Part shown: positions 8,401 to 16,883 of the stretch, one piece after another
Numbering within the stretch: the first letter of the stretch is position 1
Layout of the letters: each line of letters opens with the position of its first letter
NCBI RefSeq assembly: GCF_030580855.1
Contig: NZ_JAUQOP010000049.1
Span: 1 to 37,521 of the forward strand
From: Pseudomonas citrullilanati
GTDB lineage: Bacteria; Pseudomonadota; Gammaproteobacteria; Pseudomonadales; Pseudomonadaceae
DNA length: 37,521 bases
Reading direction: 5' to 3'
Made by a program: the position numbers and the translations under genes
Notes under the pieces: generated by a model
Told to the model about the DNA's origin: nothing
The model's input: the letters and a program-made list of their open reading frames with translations, nothing else
The model's database searches: none

Positions 8401-10020
8401 CTGATGCGGGCCCAGGCGGGCGGTGGCGGCTTCAATCTGCGGGACATCCTGACGCCACCGATCGTCCCGCCTTATCGCTTCATGGCCATCTTGCCCCGTG
8501 CGCAGCAAGCGGTGCAGACCCTGTGCAGGTTTGGCGATCAAGTCCGGCAATACATGGAGCAGGCGGATCGTTGCGAGCAGGAAACCCTGCAACAAGAACA
8601 CCTCATCGAGATGACGGGGTTCACCCATGACCTGCAAACCGAATTGTTGTCCCATGCTCAAGTCACGCTTGAGGCTCTTTGGGCTTCCCAATCAATGGTT
8701 GGTCAGCGCAAAACCTACTTCGAGGGGTTGGTCGAGAAAGATTTGAACAAGGACGAAATCGAGGCGGCCAAGAATCTGGTACACGCAAAAAAATCCGCTA
8801 TTGCTGCGGGGGCCGCCAGCACCGCAGGGCACATAGGGGACACGCTTCCCAATATTGGCGGGTTGAGTTGGGGCGGGATGAAGTTAGGTGGTCCTTCACA
8901 TGCTATTGCCGCAGCGACGAGTGCTTACAGTCAAAGTGAATTGAACGGGGCCAACCTTCATGATCGCTACGGCTCGCAACAGCGCCTCCGGCAAGAATGG
9001 GGGTTTCAGCTCAAGGTGGCGACCGCCGAACTCGAGGTGCTTGAAAAGCAAGGGCAAGCTCAGCAAGTCCAGATCCAGGCCGCGATGGTCTCGCTCAATC
9101 AGCAGTCCCGAGCCACCGAGCAGGCCAAGGAGATGTACACCTTCCTCACCCAGACCCGCACCTCTCGCACATCGCTCTATCGCTGGATGCAAAGCAAGAT
9201 GGCGACGCTGTATTTCCAGACCTACGATGCGGTGACCGCCCTGTGCTTGTCGGTGCAGGCCTGCTGGCAGTATGAAATTGGCGATTATGAAAGCCATTTC
9301 ATCCTGCCAGGCGCATGGGTCGACAGCCATCATGGCTTCACGGCTGGCGAGACGCTGACGCTTGGCCTGCTGCGCATGGAGTCGGCCTATGTCCATCGCT
9401 ATGAACGGCGCCTGACGATCAGGAAGATGGTCTCGTTGCGCGATTATTTCGCGCCTGAAGCGTGGTCAGAAAAGCTCCAGATGCTCGGGAGCACTGGAAA
9501 ACTGGACTTCAACCTCGATAGCCGGTTTTACGACGGCGACTATCCCGGCCATTACCTGCGCCAGATCCGGCGGGTATCGGTCACGCTGCCGGCGGTGCTG
9601 GGCCCCTATGAAATGGCCTGCATGACGCTCACGCAAATCTCCAGCAAGTTGTTGATCAAGCCCAGTCTCGGTGGCGCCCGCCATCTCTATGACCCCCAGC
9701 ATCCCGATGCCGATACCACTTATGTGCGCTACAACCTGCGCGCCCAGCCGCAAATCGCGGTGTCCGACGGATTGGACGATGACGGCATCGGCTCGCACTA
9801 TTCCTTCGAGGATGATCGCTACGCCTCCTTCGAGCGGACCGGTGCAATCTCCTCTTGGCAACTCGCCTTTCCAAGATTCCAGGAGTCGGACAAGCAGAAA
9901 CGGCTCATAGAGTCGCTGACCGACATTATCGTCCACGTGGAATACACCGCCCTCGATGGCGGCAACGGCTTTGCCGAAAAAATCGAAGAGCTTCTGAATG
10001 AGACGGCGTTTCGCCGGTAG
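5485..10020 (+). CDS. Tc toxin A component, C-terminal half (neuraminidase-like, pore and TcB-binding domains)
   Basis: 1511 residues, no signal peptide, preceded by a good AGGAGG site. Motifs read in order match TcdA/TcaB-type proteins: RYAIWAGAEKLQSYPENYID near residue 100, typical of the neuraminidase-like region start; a variable beta-rich region to about 740; ALGWLHYLFDPSARI near 765; two long coiled-coil helices flanking a Gly/Ala-rich hydrophobic segment at about 1103-1150, which fits the membrane tip of the TcA channel; and a C-terminal TcB-binding-type domain containing DYPGHYLRQIRRVSV (about 1352), GAISSW (about 1453) and a final DIIVHVEYTA. With the preceding gene it makes a split A subunit, as in TcaA+TcaB or YitA+YitB. 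It should form the pentameric injection channel. The segment at about 6780-7210 is noticeably AT-richer, suggesting an exchanged receptor-binding module. No B or C partner gene is present in the window. Confidence 0.88.
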   Translation: MTDLTSKLEALSKQRQEALLECYLDAVAARDGDTNVLAAARDLDAYHLFDHHVDTAPKTSAVGEMIASLQRYIHGIYSGDEPGFGQHFDEREVETWRQWESRYAIWAGAEKLQSYPENYIDPQLRIVKTQCYEQLEGDLAQGRLNTERAQSSVLTYLEKFEDVADIEVLNGYIDGPFVLSDSTVYRADYYLLGRKRADDKYYWRKATIALGEGQTRVPPSAWSEWEPIEAGIGDATSVRLTFFGSRLYVFWVSRSSLNEIGGAEGPNWDRFDIRFSYRSLSGTWTPPFAVDTVMLERSDEVRKSHRRVRPNTGHNRLLAVTSDSRRAKGGNVMVLGVVLSTVDERRAEFAYAWDELLNRIDLDDQERQHISDLFALYENQSHLQRRIPLLGEKTDYNGWAVGSIRAKDSADEPEFTRYLDLEARNNAGQSLLVIVKSTLAIHERWIGNSSVRVHPVRPGLSTFFDIEFAVPAAPYIELGMIGYTVVLNFTGGNYKPASCRIEFLKEGGESGEAFEFSLDDSAIFRKYFPALNVGEHHGDAFKYMAWLPERDWRTYGTWLRVTVNGGAAFVINNQFTLRSVVPAPFVLPIWLGTGKVSTGYLPLFRFNGGAGLVKPVPLTANPQIVAVGLGEYSGDTWSRGYQEFEVWLKAPPINGPSIVLGPENAQGQAGQFLDFGDEFEAARAVEAIRLNTTFGRELVERAALSIDNLLSWDSQHTEEPPRPGSDKPEFLDFQGANGRYFWEIFFHLPHLIAVRLRREMSYEDALGWLHYLFDPSARINPGRTETTAYWRSRPLLMEGDPSFEVASPADPDAIAYSNPIHYRKRIFRDYVETLIEWGDWLYRQLTRDSLTEAKMIYLRAERMMGPAPDVRGASNWTPKTLSELEGARNLACFDRLAPWLSADTLVNLPLTSGHTLLAPLLDHPDFRPEINRDLLDVWDVLQARLHNLRHYLTLDGKPIDLPLYDTPINPKDLMRAQAGGGGFNLRDILTPPIVPPYRFMAILPRAQQAVQTLCRFGDQVRQYMEQADRCEQETLQQEHLIEMTGFTHDLQTELLSHAQVTLEALWASQSMVGQRKTYFEGLVEKDLNKDEIEAAKNLVHAKKSAIAAGAASTAGHIGDTLPNIGGLSWGGMKLGGPSHAIAAATSAYSQSELNGANLHDRYGSQQRLRQEWGFQLKVATAELEVLEKQGQAQQVQIQAAMVSLNQQSRATEQAKEMYTFLTQTRTSRTSLYRWMQSKMATLYFQTYDAVTALCLSVQACWQYEIGDYESHFILPGAWVDSHHGFTAGETLTLGLLRMESAYVHRYERRLTIRKMVSLRDYFAPEAWSEKLQMLGSTGKLDFNLDSRFYDGDYPGHYLRQIRRVSVTLPAVLGPYEMACMTLTQISSKLLIKPSLGGARHLYDPQHPDADTTYVRYNLRAQPQIAVSDGLDDDGIGSHYSFEDDRYASFERTGAISSWQLAFPRFQESDKQKRLIESLTDIIVHVEYTALDGGNGFAEKIEELLNETAFRR

Positions 10021-10104
10021 GGCGGGGCGCACATGCAGCCCCATTCAGCAATGGCATGCAGCCGCCCGGGCTGAGGTAAACACAACCTGCTGGGGAGTGT
10101 GGAC

Positions 10105-13100
10105 ATGAACGTGCAAAAACGGATCAAGCGCAACCTGTTGGGGACGGCGGGCGACCTGCCCACGAGTACCTGGCCTCCCGGATGGAGGCGACGCACCGGA
10201 GAAGGTTTCAGCGGTGCCGATCTTATCTATGTGTCCAGCAGCGACACCCAGCGCCGGTATGTCTATCTCTATGGCGAAGTGGAAGCCGCGATCGAATTCG
10301 ATCTGCCAATCGACCTCCTCCTGACGGCGGAGCCCGGATATCGAGTCAGGTTCCTGTACCAGCCGACGCAGCGAGCCAGCGAAAATCCCCGGGTGGTGGC
10401 GTATTTCAACGCCGGGGCAGATTTCTGGACGCGCGAGTTGCAGACGAGCACTGCGCACGTCGCCATGGCGGAGCCAGGGGACTGGCTCATCTGCGATGAC
10501 AGCATCGAGCTGAACGATGCGAACACCCAGCCGAAGGCGCTCCTGGCCTTCCAATCCGGATTATTCGATCCATCGGCCGCGAGCGATGCGATGACCGGGT
10601 CGGAGGGTGATCAGCAGGTCGCCCAAGAACCGGGCTGGCCGCTCGGCCCGGGCGAGCTGCATTTCTCCGGCAAGGCCCTGGGGGCGGGGGTCTCTCCCGA
10701 GATGGCCGAGGGGGTGTCGGTGTTCGTGTACCTCAAGCCGTTGGCGCTGAGCACGCATGAACCCATGCCCGAATTTGACGGGGGCCGCGCTCGCTATTGG
10801 GTGGAAAAGGATGGCCGCGCCTATATGCCGATCTGTCGGGGGGGTGGGTCGCACGCGCTTACCCTGCCGGTGGCCGAAGATTGCGGATGGGCCGGCGGCG
10901 GGGTCTACGCCGGGACCAGTGCCTATGCCTCCTTTACCGATCAGAACGAGGCCGGGCAGGCCGGGTTGCAAGTGGCACCGACAGACCCCGACGCGGATGA
11001 CGACGCCCAACCTATCGCCAAAGCCTGGGACATTCGCAACGACGCCGATGAGGATGACCTGGAGGTCAATGGCCGGACGGCAACCCTGTGCTTCGAAAGC
11101 GTCTATCACGCCGATCCCCACGACACGCTCGCCTGCATCGTCGGGCCCTATAAGCTCGACATCGCCGACCACCGGCAGCCCGACTATTGGCCAAGCGTCG
11201 AGGAAGAGGAAACCATCGACCTTCAGGTGAAGGTCCATTACGCCGTCTCCGGCAAGCCGGAACCCGGCATTGCCGTCGAATGGCGCCGCGAGGGCAGCCT
11301 CCTGGAAACCCTGTTCACCGAGGAAAGTGGCTTGACGGTGTTCAGCTACCAGCCCACCGCCGATGCCACGGTGGTCGCGGTCGTCGACAGCCCTTACAAA
11401 CCTGAAGCCGACACGCAGCACTTTGTCGTCAAGACCATCCCGACCCGCCTGTGGGCGCAGTTCGAACTCAGCGTCGACGGAACGGAAATTTCCCCCGATG
11501 ACAATTGGCGGATTCTGCCTGGCCAGTCCTACCAACTGACCCTCGAACCACGCGCCGACAGCGTGCTGATCGGCCAGGAGCTGGCGCTCGCCGTCGATCC
11601 TGCACAAAGCTTGCAACTCGAGCCAACGGAGGCTCGCCCCCTGGCCGCGAGCGGCCTCACCTGGCGCGTCACGGCGGCGGCCAATGCCAGTGGCGCCTTT
11701 ACACTGCGCCTCGACTGCATTCGTTTCAAGCGACCGCCGATCTTGCATGGCACCACCAACAAGTTGTCCGCCTTGACCATCGGGGAGGCCGTCGGTGACC
11801 AGCTCGATCCACTGGCGGCGGTGGACACGCTGACCGCGTTGGTGCCGCACTATGACGGCATGGCCGCTAGCGACAAGATCAGCGTCACCTGGACCGGGGC
11901 GGCCGGCAGCCCGGCAGAGGGCACCCATGCCACGCCACCGGTAGAGGTGGGAACGGTAGGCGAGAAAAGGATTCCATTGCCGGTGTCGGTCATTGCCTAC
12001 AGCCTGGGCCAGCCGGTGACGGTCAGCTACACCGTGACCCGCGACGGTACGCCGCTGCCGGCCCCGGACGTCCTCACGCTGGCTGTCGGCGTCCTGCCGC
12101 AGAGCGCGCTGGAGCCGAGCCGGCCGCGGATTCTCGAGGCGGTGCAGGAAGGTAATGGTGCCGAACTGGATATGGGCAGCGTGTCGGGCGACGTCACTGT
12201 GCGCGTTGATAGTTGGCCGCATGTCGCACACGGCCAACGCACATGGCTACGTGTGGAGGGCACGAGGATCGATGGTTCAGCTTACGAAAAAGATCTATGG
12301 AAAGGGTCAGGTAACTGGGTGAGCATGGAGTGGTATAACCGAGGGTACGGTGAAAAAGACATTCCCCGCGACGATCTGCTTGGGCTACGCAACGGCAGCA
12401 CATTGAAGCTGGAGTTCAAGGCCTCCTTCAATCAGAGCAATGAGGTAGATCAGGCCACTACGTTTCCATTGCGCACCTATATCATCCTTGCGGCACTGAA
12501 CCTGTCCGCTCCCTCCGTCAAGCAGGCCAGTGGTGCCGCGCCCAACCAACGACTGAACCCGGCGGCGGCCAGGGATGCCCTGACGGTGGTAATCCCCAAC
12601 TATGGTATCCAACCCGGCGATCAGGTCAGCGTGATCTGGGACGGTACTGCCGGAGCCGGGTCTCACACCACGCCGGTGCAAGCACTGCCCGGCAACCGGG
12701 AGATACCTCTCCCGGTGGCGGTGGTCGCCTACAATCTCGGCAGGCAGGTGAGGATCGCCTACACCGTCACTCGCAATGGCGAAGCGAAGCCGCTGTCGTC
12801 TATCTTGAAGCTGGATGTGCAGACGATGCCCACCGATGCGCTGGAAGCGAGCCGGCCGCGTATCCTGCAGGTGGCGCAGGACGGCAATGGTGCCGAACTG
12901 GATCTGAACACGGTGACGGGGAGCGTCGATGTGCGGATCGACGGTTGGCCCCTCATTGCGGTCGGCCAATATGTGTGGCTTCGGGCGAAGGGGTTCATGG
13001 CAAACGGTTCGGTGCACGACAAAGACGTCTGGGGGGCGCATGCGCGGGTCACACAGAGCGAGTATGAGCGGGGGGACTTGCGTGCTGTCTTACCTCGCCA

Positions 13101-13554
13101 TTATTTGTTCGATCTGGGGGACGGTAGCACCCTGACTTTGGAGTTCAAGGTCTCCTTCCACCAGAAGGACAAAGAACATGAGGCCACCACGTTTGCGCTG
13201 CGCACCTATACCCTCACGAATCCGCTGACCTTGTTGGAGGTCAGAGACCAACTCGGAAGGCAGATCCCGGATAATGGCAGCACCACCTCTAGATATATAT
13301 CAGTGTTGGGGCGGGCGTTGGGCGACGGGGAAGTTGAGCTTTTCGATAACGACAGTTCCGTACTTTCCTTATCCATCTTTGACGGCTTGTGGGGGTTACT
13401 TGTTACAGGCCGCTTCGGATTAGGCGAGCACAGGCTCCACGTCAGAAAGGTCTACCGCGGCAAAGTGGTTCACTCAAACACACGGGTCTTCAGGATCGTG
13501 GAATCGGAGACCGCGGAATCGGGGACAGGCCACGATGACGAGGCGGACCAATGA
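10105..13554 (+). CDS. Large Ig-like repeat protein, companion of the split TcA genes
   Basis: About 1149 residues, no signal peptide or membrane segment; I do not recognise the N-terminal about 350 residues. A region at about 370-560 looks Ig-like and includes a GQSYQLTLEP...IGQELAL stretch that parallels the last module of the first toxin protein (GRTYTLTLDD...GREIALTW). Residues about 565-795 and 812-1037 are two copies of a 244-250 residue repeat, each an Ig-like part (core VSVIAYSLGQPVTVSYTVTR / VAVVAYNLGRQVRIAYTVTR) plus a second beta-rich part beginning SRPRIL. A different about 90-residue beta domain closes the protein. ATG 10105 is preferred because GGGGAG lies 7 bases upstream; an in-frame GTG at 10099 is too close. 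It is the third gene of the apparent toxin operon, 84 bases after the A component. It is neither TcB (no SpvB/Rhs features) nor TcC. Function unknown; binding, adhesion or scaffolding is a guess. Confidence 0.75.
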   Translation: MNVQKRIKRNLLGTAGDLPTSTWPPGWRRRTGEGFSGADLIYVSSSDTQRRYVYLYGEVEAAIEFDLPIDLLLTAEPGYRVRFLYQPTQRASENPRVVAYFNAGADFWTRELQTSTAHVAMAEPGDWLICDDSIELNDANTQPKALLAFQSGLFDPSAASDAMTGSEGDQQVAQEPGWPLGPGELHFSGKALGAGVSPEMAEGVSVFVYLKPLALSTHEPMPEFDGGRARYWVEKDGRAYMPICRGGGSHALTLPVAEDCGWAGGGVYAGTSAYASFTDQNEAGQAGLQVAPTDPDADDDAQPIAKAWDIRNDADEDDLEVNGRTATLCFESVYHADPHDTLACIVGPYKLDIADHRQPDYWPSVEEEETIDLQVKVHYAVSGKPEPGIAVEWRREGSLLETLFTEESGLTVFSYQPTADATVVAVVDSPYKPEADTQHFVVKTIPTRLWAQFELSVDGTEISPDDNWRILPGQSYQLTLEPRADSVLIGQELALAVDPAQSLQLEPTEARPLAASGLTWRVTAAANASGAFTLRLDCIRFKRPPILHGTTNKLSALTIGEAVGDQLDPLAAVDTLTALVPHYDGMAASDKISVTWTGAAGSPAEGTHATPPVEVGTVGEKRIPLPVSVIAYSLGQPVTVSYTVTRDGTPLPAPDVLTLAVGVLPQSALEPSRPRILEAVQEGNGAELDMGSVSGDVTVRVDSWPHVAHGQRTWLRVEGTRIDGSAYEKDLWKGSGNWVSMEWYNRGYGEKDIPRDDLLGLRNGSTLKLEFKASFNQSNEVDQATTFPLRTYIILAALNLSAPSVKQASGAAPNQRLNPAAARDALTVVIPNYGIQPGDQVSVIWDGTAGAGSHTTPVQALPGNREIPLPVAVVAYNLGRQVRIAYTVTRNGEAKPLSSILKLDVQTMPTDALEASRPRILQVAQDGNGAELDLNTVTGSVDVRIDGWPLIAVGQYVWLRAKGFMANGSVHDKDVWGAHARVTQSEYERGDLRAVLPRHYLFDLGDGSTLTLEFKVSFHQKDKEHEATTFALRTYTLTNPLTLLEVRDQLGRQIPDNGSTTSRYISVLGRALGDGEVELFDNDSSVLSLSIFDGLWGLLVTGRFGLGEHRLHVRKVYRGKVVHSNTRVFRIVESETAESGTGHDDEADQ

Positions 13555-13580
13555 CAAGGTCCGGGTTGCTCTCCATTGGG

Positions 13581-13622
13581 TGAGCGCTTCGCACTCAAGC
13601 GGGAGCAAGTTCCCTCGCCACG
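13581..13622. repeat. REP-like element (GCGGGAGCAAG class), single copy
   Basis: The segment has a GAGCGCTTCGC arm followed by AGCGGGAGCAAG and CCCTCGCCAC, the same class as the larger element at 16776-16880. It lies directly after the third toxin gene and before the chemoreceptor promoter, and marks the right edge of the toxin locus. Confidence 0.6.
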
Positions 13623-13645
13623 TCACCAAGCTGTGACAATTGCGC

Positions 13646-13700
13646 TAAGGTCTCTCTAGCAGAAGGCTTGCCTGCCGATAGGTAAGACATACCCTATAAA
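13646..13700 (+). promoter_or_regulatory. Possible chemoreceptor promoter with a sigma-28-like -10
   Basis: GCCGATAG at 13674-13681 matches the flagellar sigma (FliA) -10 consensus GCCGATAA in seven of eight positions and lies 32 bases before the chemoreceptor start. No good TAAAG-type -35 is seen at the proper spacing; a TAAGG at 13646-13650 is too far upstream. A TATAAA at 13696-13701 is an alternative sigma-70 -10 but would leave almost no leader. Confidence 0.35.
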
Positions 13701-13713
13701 GGAGTGACACCCC

Positions 13714-15348
13714 ATGCCACGGTTCTTCGCCGATCTGGGCTTCCGCTGGAAAATCACCTTGCCTGTCGCTTTCCTGGCGTTGTTGCTGGTGCTGATGGGG
13801 TGGTCGGGGATGCGCGGCATTGGCCAGGTGACGGCGTCGAGCACGCAGTTGACCCACCGTTATCTGCCCGCGATCAGCCTGTTGCTCAACGCCGATCGTG
13901 ATCTCTACCAGGCCTTCGTGGCCGAGCGCAGCCTGTTGGGGGGCAATGCGGGGGAGCACGTGGAAGCGTTGCGGGCCAGTCATCGGGATAACCTGAAGCA
14001 GGCTTACGACCGCGTGCAGAAATACGCCGCGATGCAGCCGGGTGCCGATGCCATGGCGCTGGTCAGTCAGTTCAACGACCGTTTTGCCCAGTGGTCGCAG
14101 CTGTCGCGACAGGTGGTCGAGCAGGCCGCGAGCAATCCACAGGCGGCCAGCGCCCTGAGTTTTGGTGAGGGTGAGCGCAAGTTCGACACCATGCGTGACG
14201 CCATCGACAAACTCGGCGAGTTGGAGGATGCCGCGTCGCAACGCGAGGGGCAGGCGGCGATTGATCATGGCGAGGCGGTGGGGGTCCAGCAGGGCGGCAT
14301 TTTGTCGATCGGTCTGCTTGGCTGCATCGTGCTGATTGTGGTCCTGCCCATGGTGGTGTTGCGGCCCATGCGCCGTTTGCTGCACCGCGTCGAGCAGATC
14401 GCCGAGGGCGGCGGTGACCTGAAGGGGCGCCTCGAAGTGCGTTCCGCGGATGAGTTGGGCCAGCTCGGCAGTGCCTTCAACCGCTTCCTCGACAAGCTGC
14501 AACCGCTGATTGCCGAGGTGGGCCGGGTGTCCGGTGAAGTCGATGCCGCGGCGCGGGCCATGGCGAAGATGGCGGCGACCAATGACCAGTTGATCAGCAG
14601 CGAGCATGCCGCCCTCGATCAGGTCAGCACCGCCGCGACCCAGATGAGCGCCGCCGTGCACGAGGTGGCGCACAACGCAGTGAGCGCCTCCGACGCCGCG
14701 CAACAAGCCAGCGGCCAGTCACGCGACGGCACCGAGGTGGTCAACAGCACCGTCGAGTCGATCCGTCAGTTGGCCCAGGAAGTGGAAAGTGCCTCGGGCA
14801 CCATCGAGGCGCTGGCCCAGGAAACCTCCAGCATCGGCGCCGTGCTCGAAGTGATCCGCGGGATTGCCGAGCAGACCAACCTGCTGGCGTTGAACGCCGC
14901 CATCGAGGCCGCCCGGGCGGGCGAGCAAGGTCGCGGGTTCGCGGTGGTGGCCGACGAGGTCCGGGCCCTGGCGGCGCGGACACAGGATTCGACGAAGGAC
15001 ATCCAGGTGCGCATCGAGCGCTTGCAGAGCGGTGTCGCCAAGGCCGTGCAGGCCATGCAAGTGGGCAGCAGCAAGGCCCGCGACAGTGTCGAGCGCGCGG
15101 CGGGTGTCGACCAGGTGCTCAGTGGCACTGGCGGTTCGATCCAGCGGATCAACGACATGGCGGCGCAGATCGCCAATGCCTGCGAGGAGCAGAGCAGCGT
15201 CACCGAGGAAATCGCTCGCAACATCTCTGACATCCGTGACCTGTCCAACGAAGCGGCGCAGAACTCCGCCCAGAGCATGCAGGCCAGCCAGCAGCTGTCC
15301 AGCCTGTCGAGAAACCTGGCGGAGTTGACCGGTCGCTTCCGCGTTTGA
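13714..15348 (+). CDS. Methyl-accepting chemotaxis protein
   Basis: 544 residues with classical transducer architecture: TM1 at about 13-33; a helical periplasmic sensor of about 155 residues, four-helix-bundle like by length and composition; TM2 at about 195-216; a HAMP domain immediately after; and a long cytoplasmic coiled coil with the highly conserved hairpin tip EQTNLLALNAAIEAARAGEQ at about 388-407, which contacts CheA/CheW. No C-terminal CheR-docking pentapeptide is present. The start has an AAAGGAG site. The ligand cannot be read from sequence. It is a single-gene unit between the toxin locus and a cupin gene; a sigma-28-like element lies upstream. Confidence 0.95.
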   Translation: MPRFFADLGFRWKITLPVAFLALLLVLMGWSGMRGIGQVTASSTQLTHRYLPAISLLLNADRDLYQAFVAERSLLGGNAGEHVEALRASHRDNLKQAYDRVQKYAAMQPGADAMALVSQFNDRFAQWSQLSRQVVEQAASNPQAASALSFGEGERKFDTMRDAIDKLGELEDAASQREGQAAIDHGEAVGVQQGGILSIGLLGCIVLIVVLPMVVLRPMRRLLHRVEQIAEGGGDLKGRLEVRSADELGQLGSAFNRFLDKLQPLIAEVGRVSGEVDAAARAMAKMAATNDQLISSEHAALDQVSTAATQMSAAVHEVAHNAVSASDAAQQASGQSRDGTEVVNSTVESIRQLAQEVESASGTIEALAQETSSIGAVLEVIRGIAEQTNLLALNAAIEAARAGEQGRGFAVVADEVRALAARTQDSTKDIQVRIERLQSGVAKAVQAMQVGSSKARDSVERAAGVDQVLSGTGGSIQRINDMAAQIANACEEQSSVTEEIARNISDIRDLSNEAAQNSAQSMQASQQLSSLSRNLAELTGRFRV

Positions 15349-15353
15349 TCCCA

Positions 15354-15380
15354 AGCCCCAGGACCGTGCGTCCCGGGGCT
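15354..15380. terminator. Hairpin between convergent chemoreceptor and cupin genes
   Basis: An 11-bp stem with one mismatch (15354-15364 with 15370-15380, arms AGCCCCAGGAC / GTCCCGGGGCT) lies in the 39-base gap between two convergent genes. It could stop transcription from both sides, but neither side has a good T tract. Confidence 0.45.
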
Positions 15381-15387
15381 CGAAGGA

Positions 15388-15759
15388 TCAGATCCAGACG
15401 TCATTGACCGCCGTTCGTTCGTTGGTTTCTTCGCCGGTATTGAGGACGCCACGAGGCTCGATCAATAGCAGTTTCACTTCCCGTTCGGCGCTGGGCTTGT
15501 GCTCGACGCCTTTCTTGACCACGTACATCTCGCCGGCGCCGATCATCACCGCGCCGTCGCGAAAATCGATACGAAGTTCACCCTCCAGGACGATGAAGGT
15601 TTCGTCGGTATCGGCGTGGGTATGCCAGATGAAATCGCCTTCCAGCCGGGCGATCTTGAACTGGTAGTCGTTCATTTCCGCCACGACTTTCGGTGCCCAT
15701 TGTTCCTGGAACAGAGCGTATTTCTGGGCGAAGTTGATGGGGGCGTAATGGGTGGTCAT
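15388..15759 (-). CDS. Cupin-domain protein
   Basis: 123 residues forming one small beta-barrel cupin. Motif 1 is complete (HTH at 46-48, E53, G60) and motif 2 carries GVEH with H87, so the usual His/His/Glu/His metal site is intact. Substrate and reaction cannot be assigned; many small stand-alone cupins of this type have no proven activity. It lies 102 bases downstream of an AraC-type regulator on the same strand, which may control it or be co-transcribed with it. Confidence 0.85.
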   Translation of the reverse strand: MTTHYAPINFAQKYALFQEQWAPKVVAEMNDYQFKIARLEGDFIWHTHADTDETFIVLEGELRIDFRDGAVMIGAGEMYVVKKGVEHKPSAEREVKLLLIEPRGVLNTGEETNERTAVNDVWI

Positions 15760-15861
15760 GAGAAGAGACTCGTGCAGTGGTGGTGGGTAAGCGCAACCTT
15801 ACGGCCCGACCCATAGGCGGTATTGCACGATTGTGCAGCTTTTCGGCGTCTGGATTTCGCC

Positions 15862-16668
15862 TCAGCGCAGCATGTTCAACCAGCGTGCCGGTGAAATACC
15901 GAAGGCCTGGGTGTGCAACCGGGTCATGTGGCTCTGGTCGAAAAAGCCACAGGCCAGGGCGGCTTCGCTCAAGGGCAGGCCGTTGAGGATCAGGCGCCGG
16001 GCTTCGTTCAGGCGCCGCTGGGTGATGTAGCGATAAGGGCTGGTGCCGTACAACGCGCGGAAGTCCCGGGACAGGCTCCAGCGATCGCGGCCGCTGGCCT
16101 GCACCAGGTCGTCCAGGGTGATCGGCTGGCCAAGGGCATCGTGGATGAACAGGCGAGCCCGTTCCGCCGCCGGGTAGTCGAGCAGCCGTCGTCCACGCCT
16201 GTTGCCGGCCGCGGCGTCGAGTGCCTGGGCCACATCGTAGATGGCGTCGTCTTCCTCCAGTGGATCAAGGGGGTGGTCGAGGCTGCCCAACAATCGGCGG
16301 GTCGCGAGGTTGAGGCGCGGGTCACCGGACAACCCGCCTTCGATGAAGGGCAGCGGCTTGCCTCCCAGCACTTGCTGGATCAGCGACGGCTCCAGGTAAA
16401 ACATCCGGTAACGGAAACCGTCCTGGGTGCCGGCTTCGCCATCGTGGACTTCGTCCGGGTGCAGGACGATGGTGCCGCCGGGCTGGCTGTGGCGCTTGCT
16501 GTGCCGGTAGTTGAAGCTCTGCACGCCGGAAAGCGTGATGCCGATGGCGTAGGTGTCATGCCGGTGGGCGTTGTAGCCGTGCCCCCTGAAGTAGGCCTCG
16601 ATGCGCTCCATGTTCCTCGATCCGGGCGCGCGCATCAGCCAGTCACGATTATGGATTGATCGAGTCAT
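15862..16668 (-). CDS. AraC-family transcriptional regulator
   Basis: 268 residues. The N-terminal about 100 residues form a cupin-like sensing domain (HRHDTYAIGITLSG near 36-49, HPDEVHDGE near 70-78). The C-terminal about 100 residues carry the two AraC helix-turn-helix motifs, with DDLVQASGRDRWSLSRDFRA and the family signature LSEAALACGFFDQSHMTR. AGGAGG lies 8 bases before the ATG. The cupin gene is the nearest likely target or partner. The effector is not evident. Confidence 0.92.
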   Translation of the reverse strand: MTRSIHNRDWLMRAPGSRNMERIEAYFRGHGYNAHRHDTYAIGITLSGVQSFNYRHSKRHSQPGGTIVLHPDEVHDGEAGTQDGFRYRMFYLEPSLIQQVLGGKPLPFIEGGLSGDPRLNLATRRLLGSLDHPLDPLEEDDAIYDVAQALDAAAGNRRGRRLLDYPAAERARLFIHDALGQPITLDDLVQASGRDRWSLSRDFRALYGTSPYRYITQRRLNEARRLILNGLPLSEAALACGFFDQSHMTRLHTQAFGISPARWLNMLR

Positions 16669-16775
16669 TGCACCAGCCTCCTGATTTTGTCCGCCTACCC
16701 TACCTGCCTGAAAACCTTCGTTACAGCAAAAAAACGGCTCGGGCCGCGGCGGCTGTCACTTGCGGCGATTGACCC

Positions 16776-16880
16776 TGTGGCGAGGGCGCTTGCTCCCGCT
16801 TGACCGGGCTGGCGCTCCAGTGCGAAGCGCTTACAAAAAAGGGCTGCTTCGCAGCCCAGCGGGAGCAAGCTCCCTCGCAC
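16776..16880. repeat. REP-type inverted pair (GCTTGCTCCCGC class)
   Basis: Outer arms read GTGGCGAGGGCGCTTGCTCCCGC on the left and its near complement GCGGGAGCAAGCTCCCTCGCAC on the right. An inner hairpin GGGCTGC-TTC-GCAGCCC sits at 16841-16857. It belongs to a different sequence class from the GTGGGAGCGAGC elements further right and lies directly downstream of the DUF1508 gene. Confidence 0.75.
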
Positions 16881-16883
16881 CGT

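Noticed and set aside
10561..12237. 558-codon open frame antisense to the third toxin-locus gene
   Set aside because: Same shadow pattern, no ribosome site and no recognisable protein features.
10105..13554. Third large gene considered as TcB or TcC
   Set aside because: No SpvB, YD/Rhs repeat or DPxGL-type core motifs are seen; it is made of Ig-like modules.
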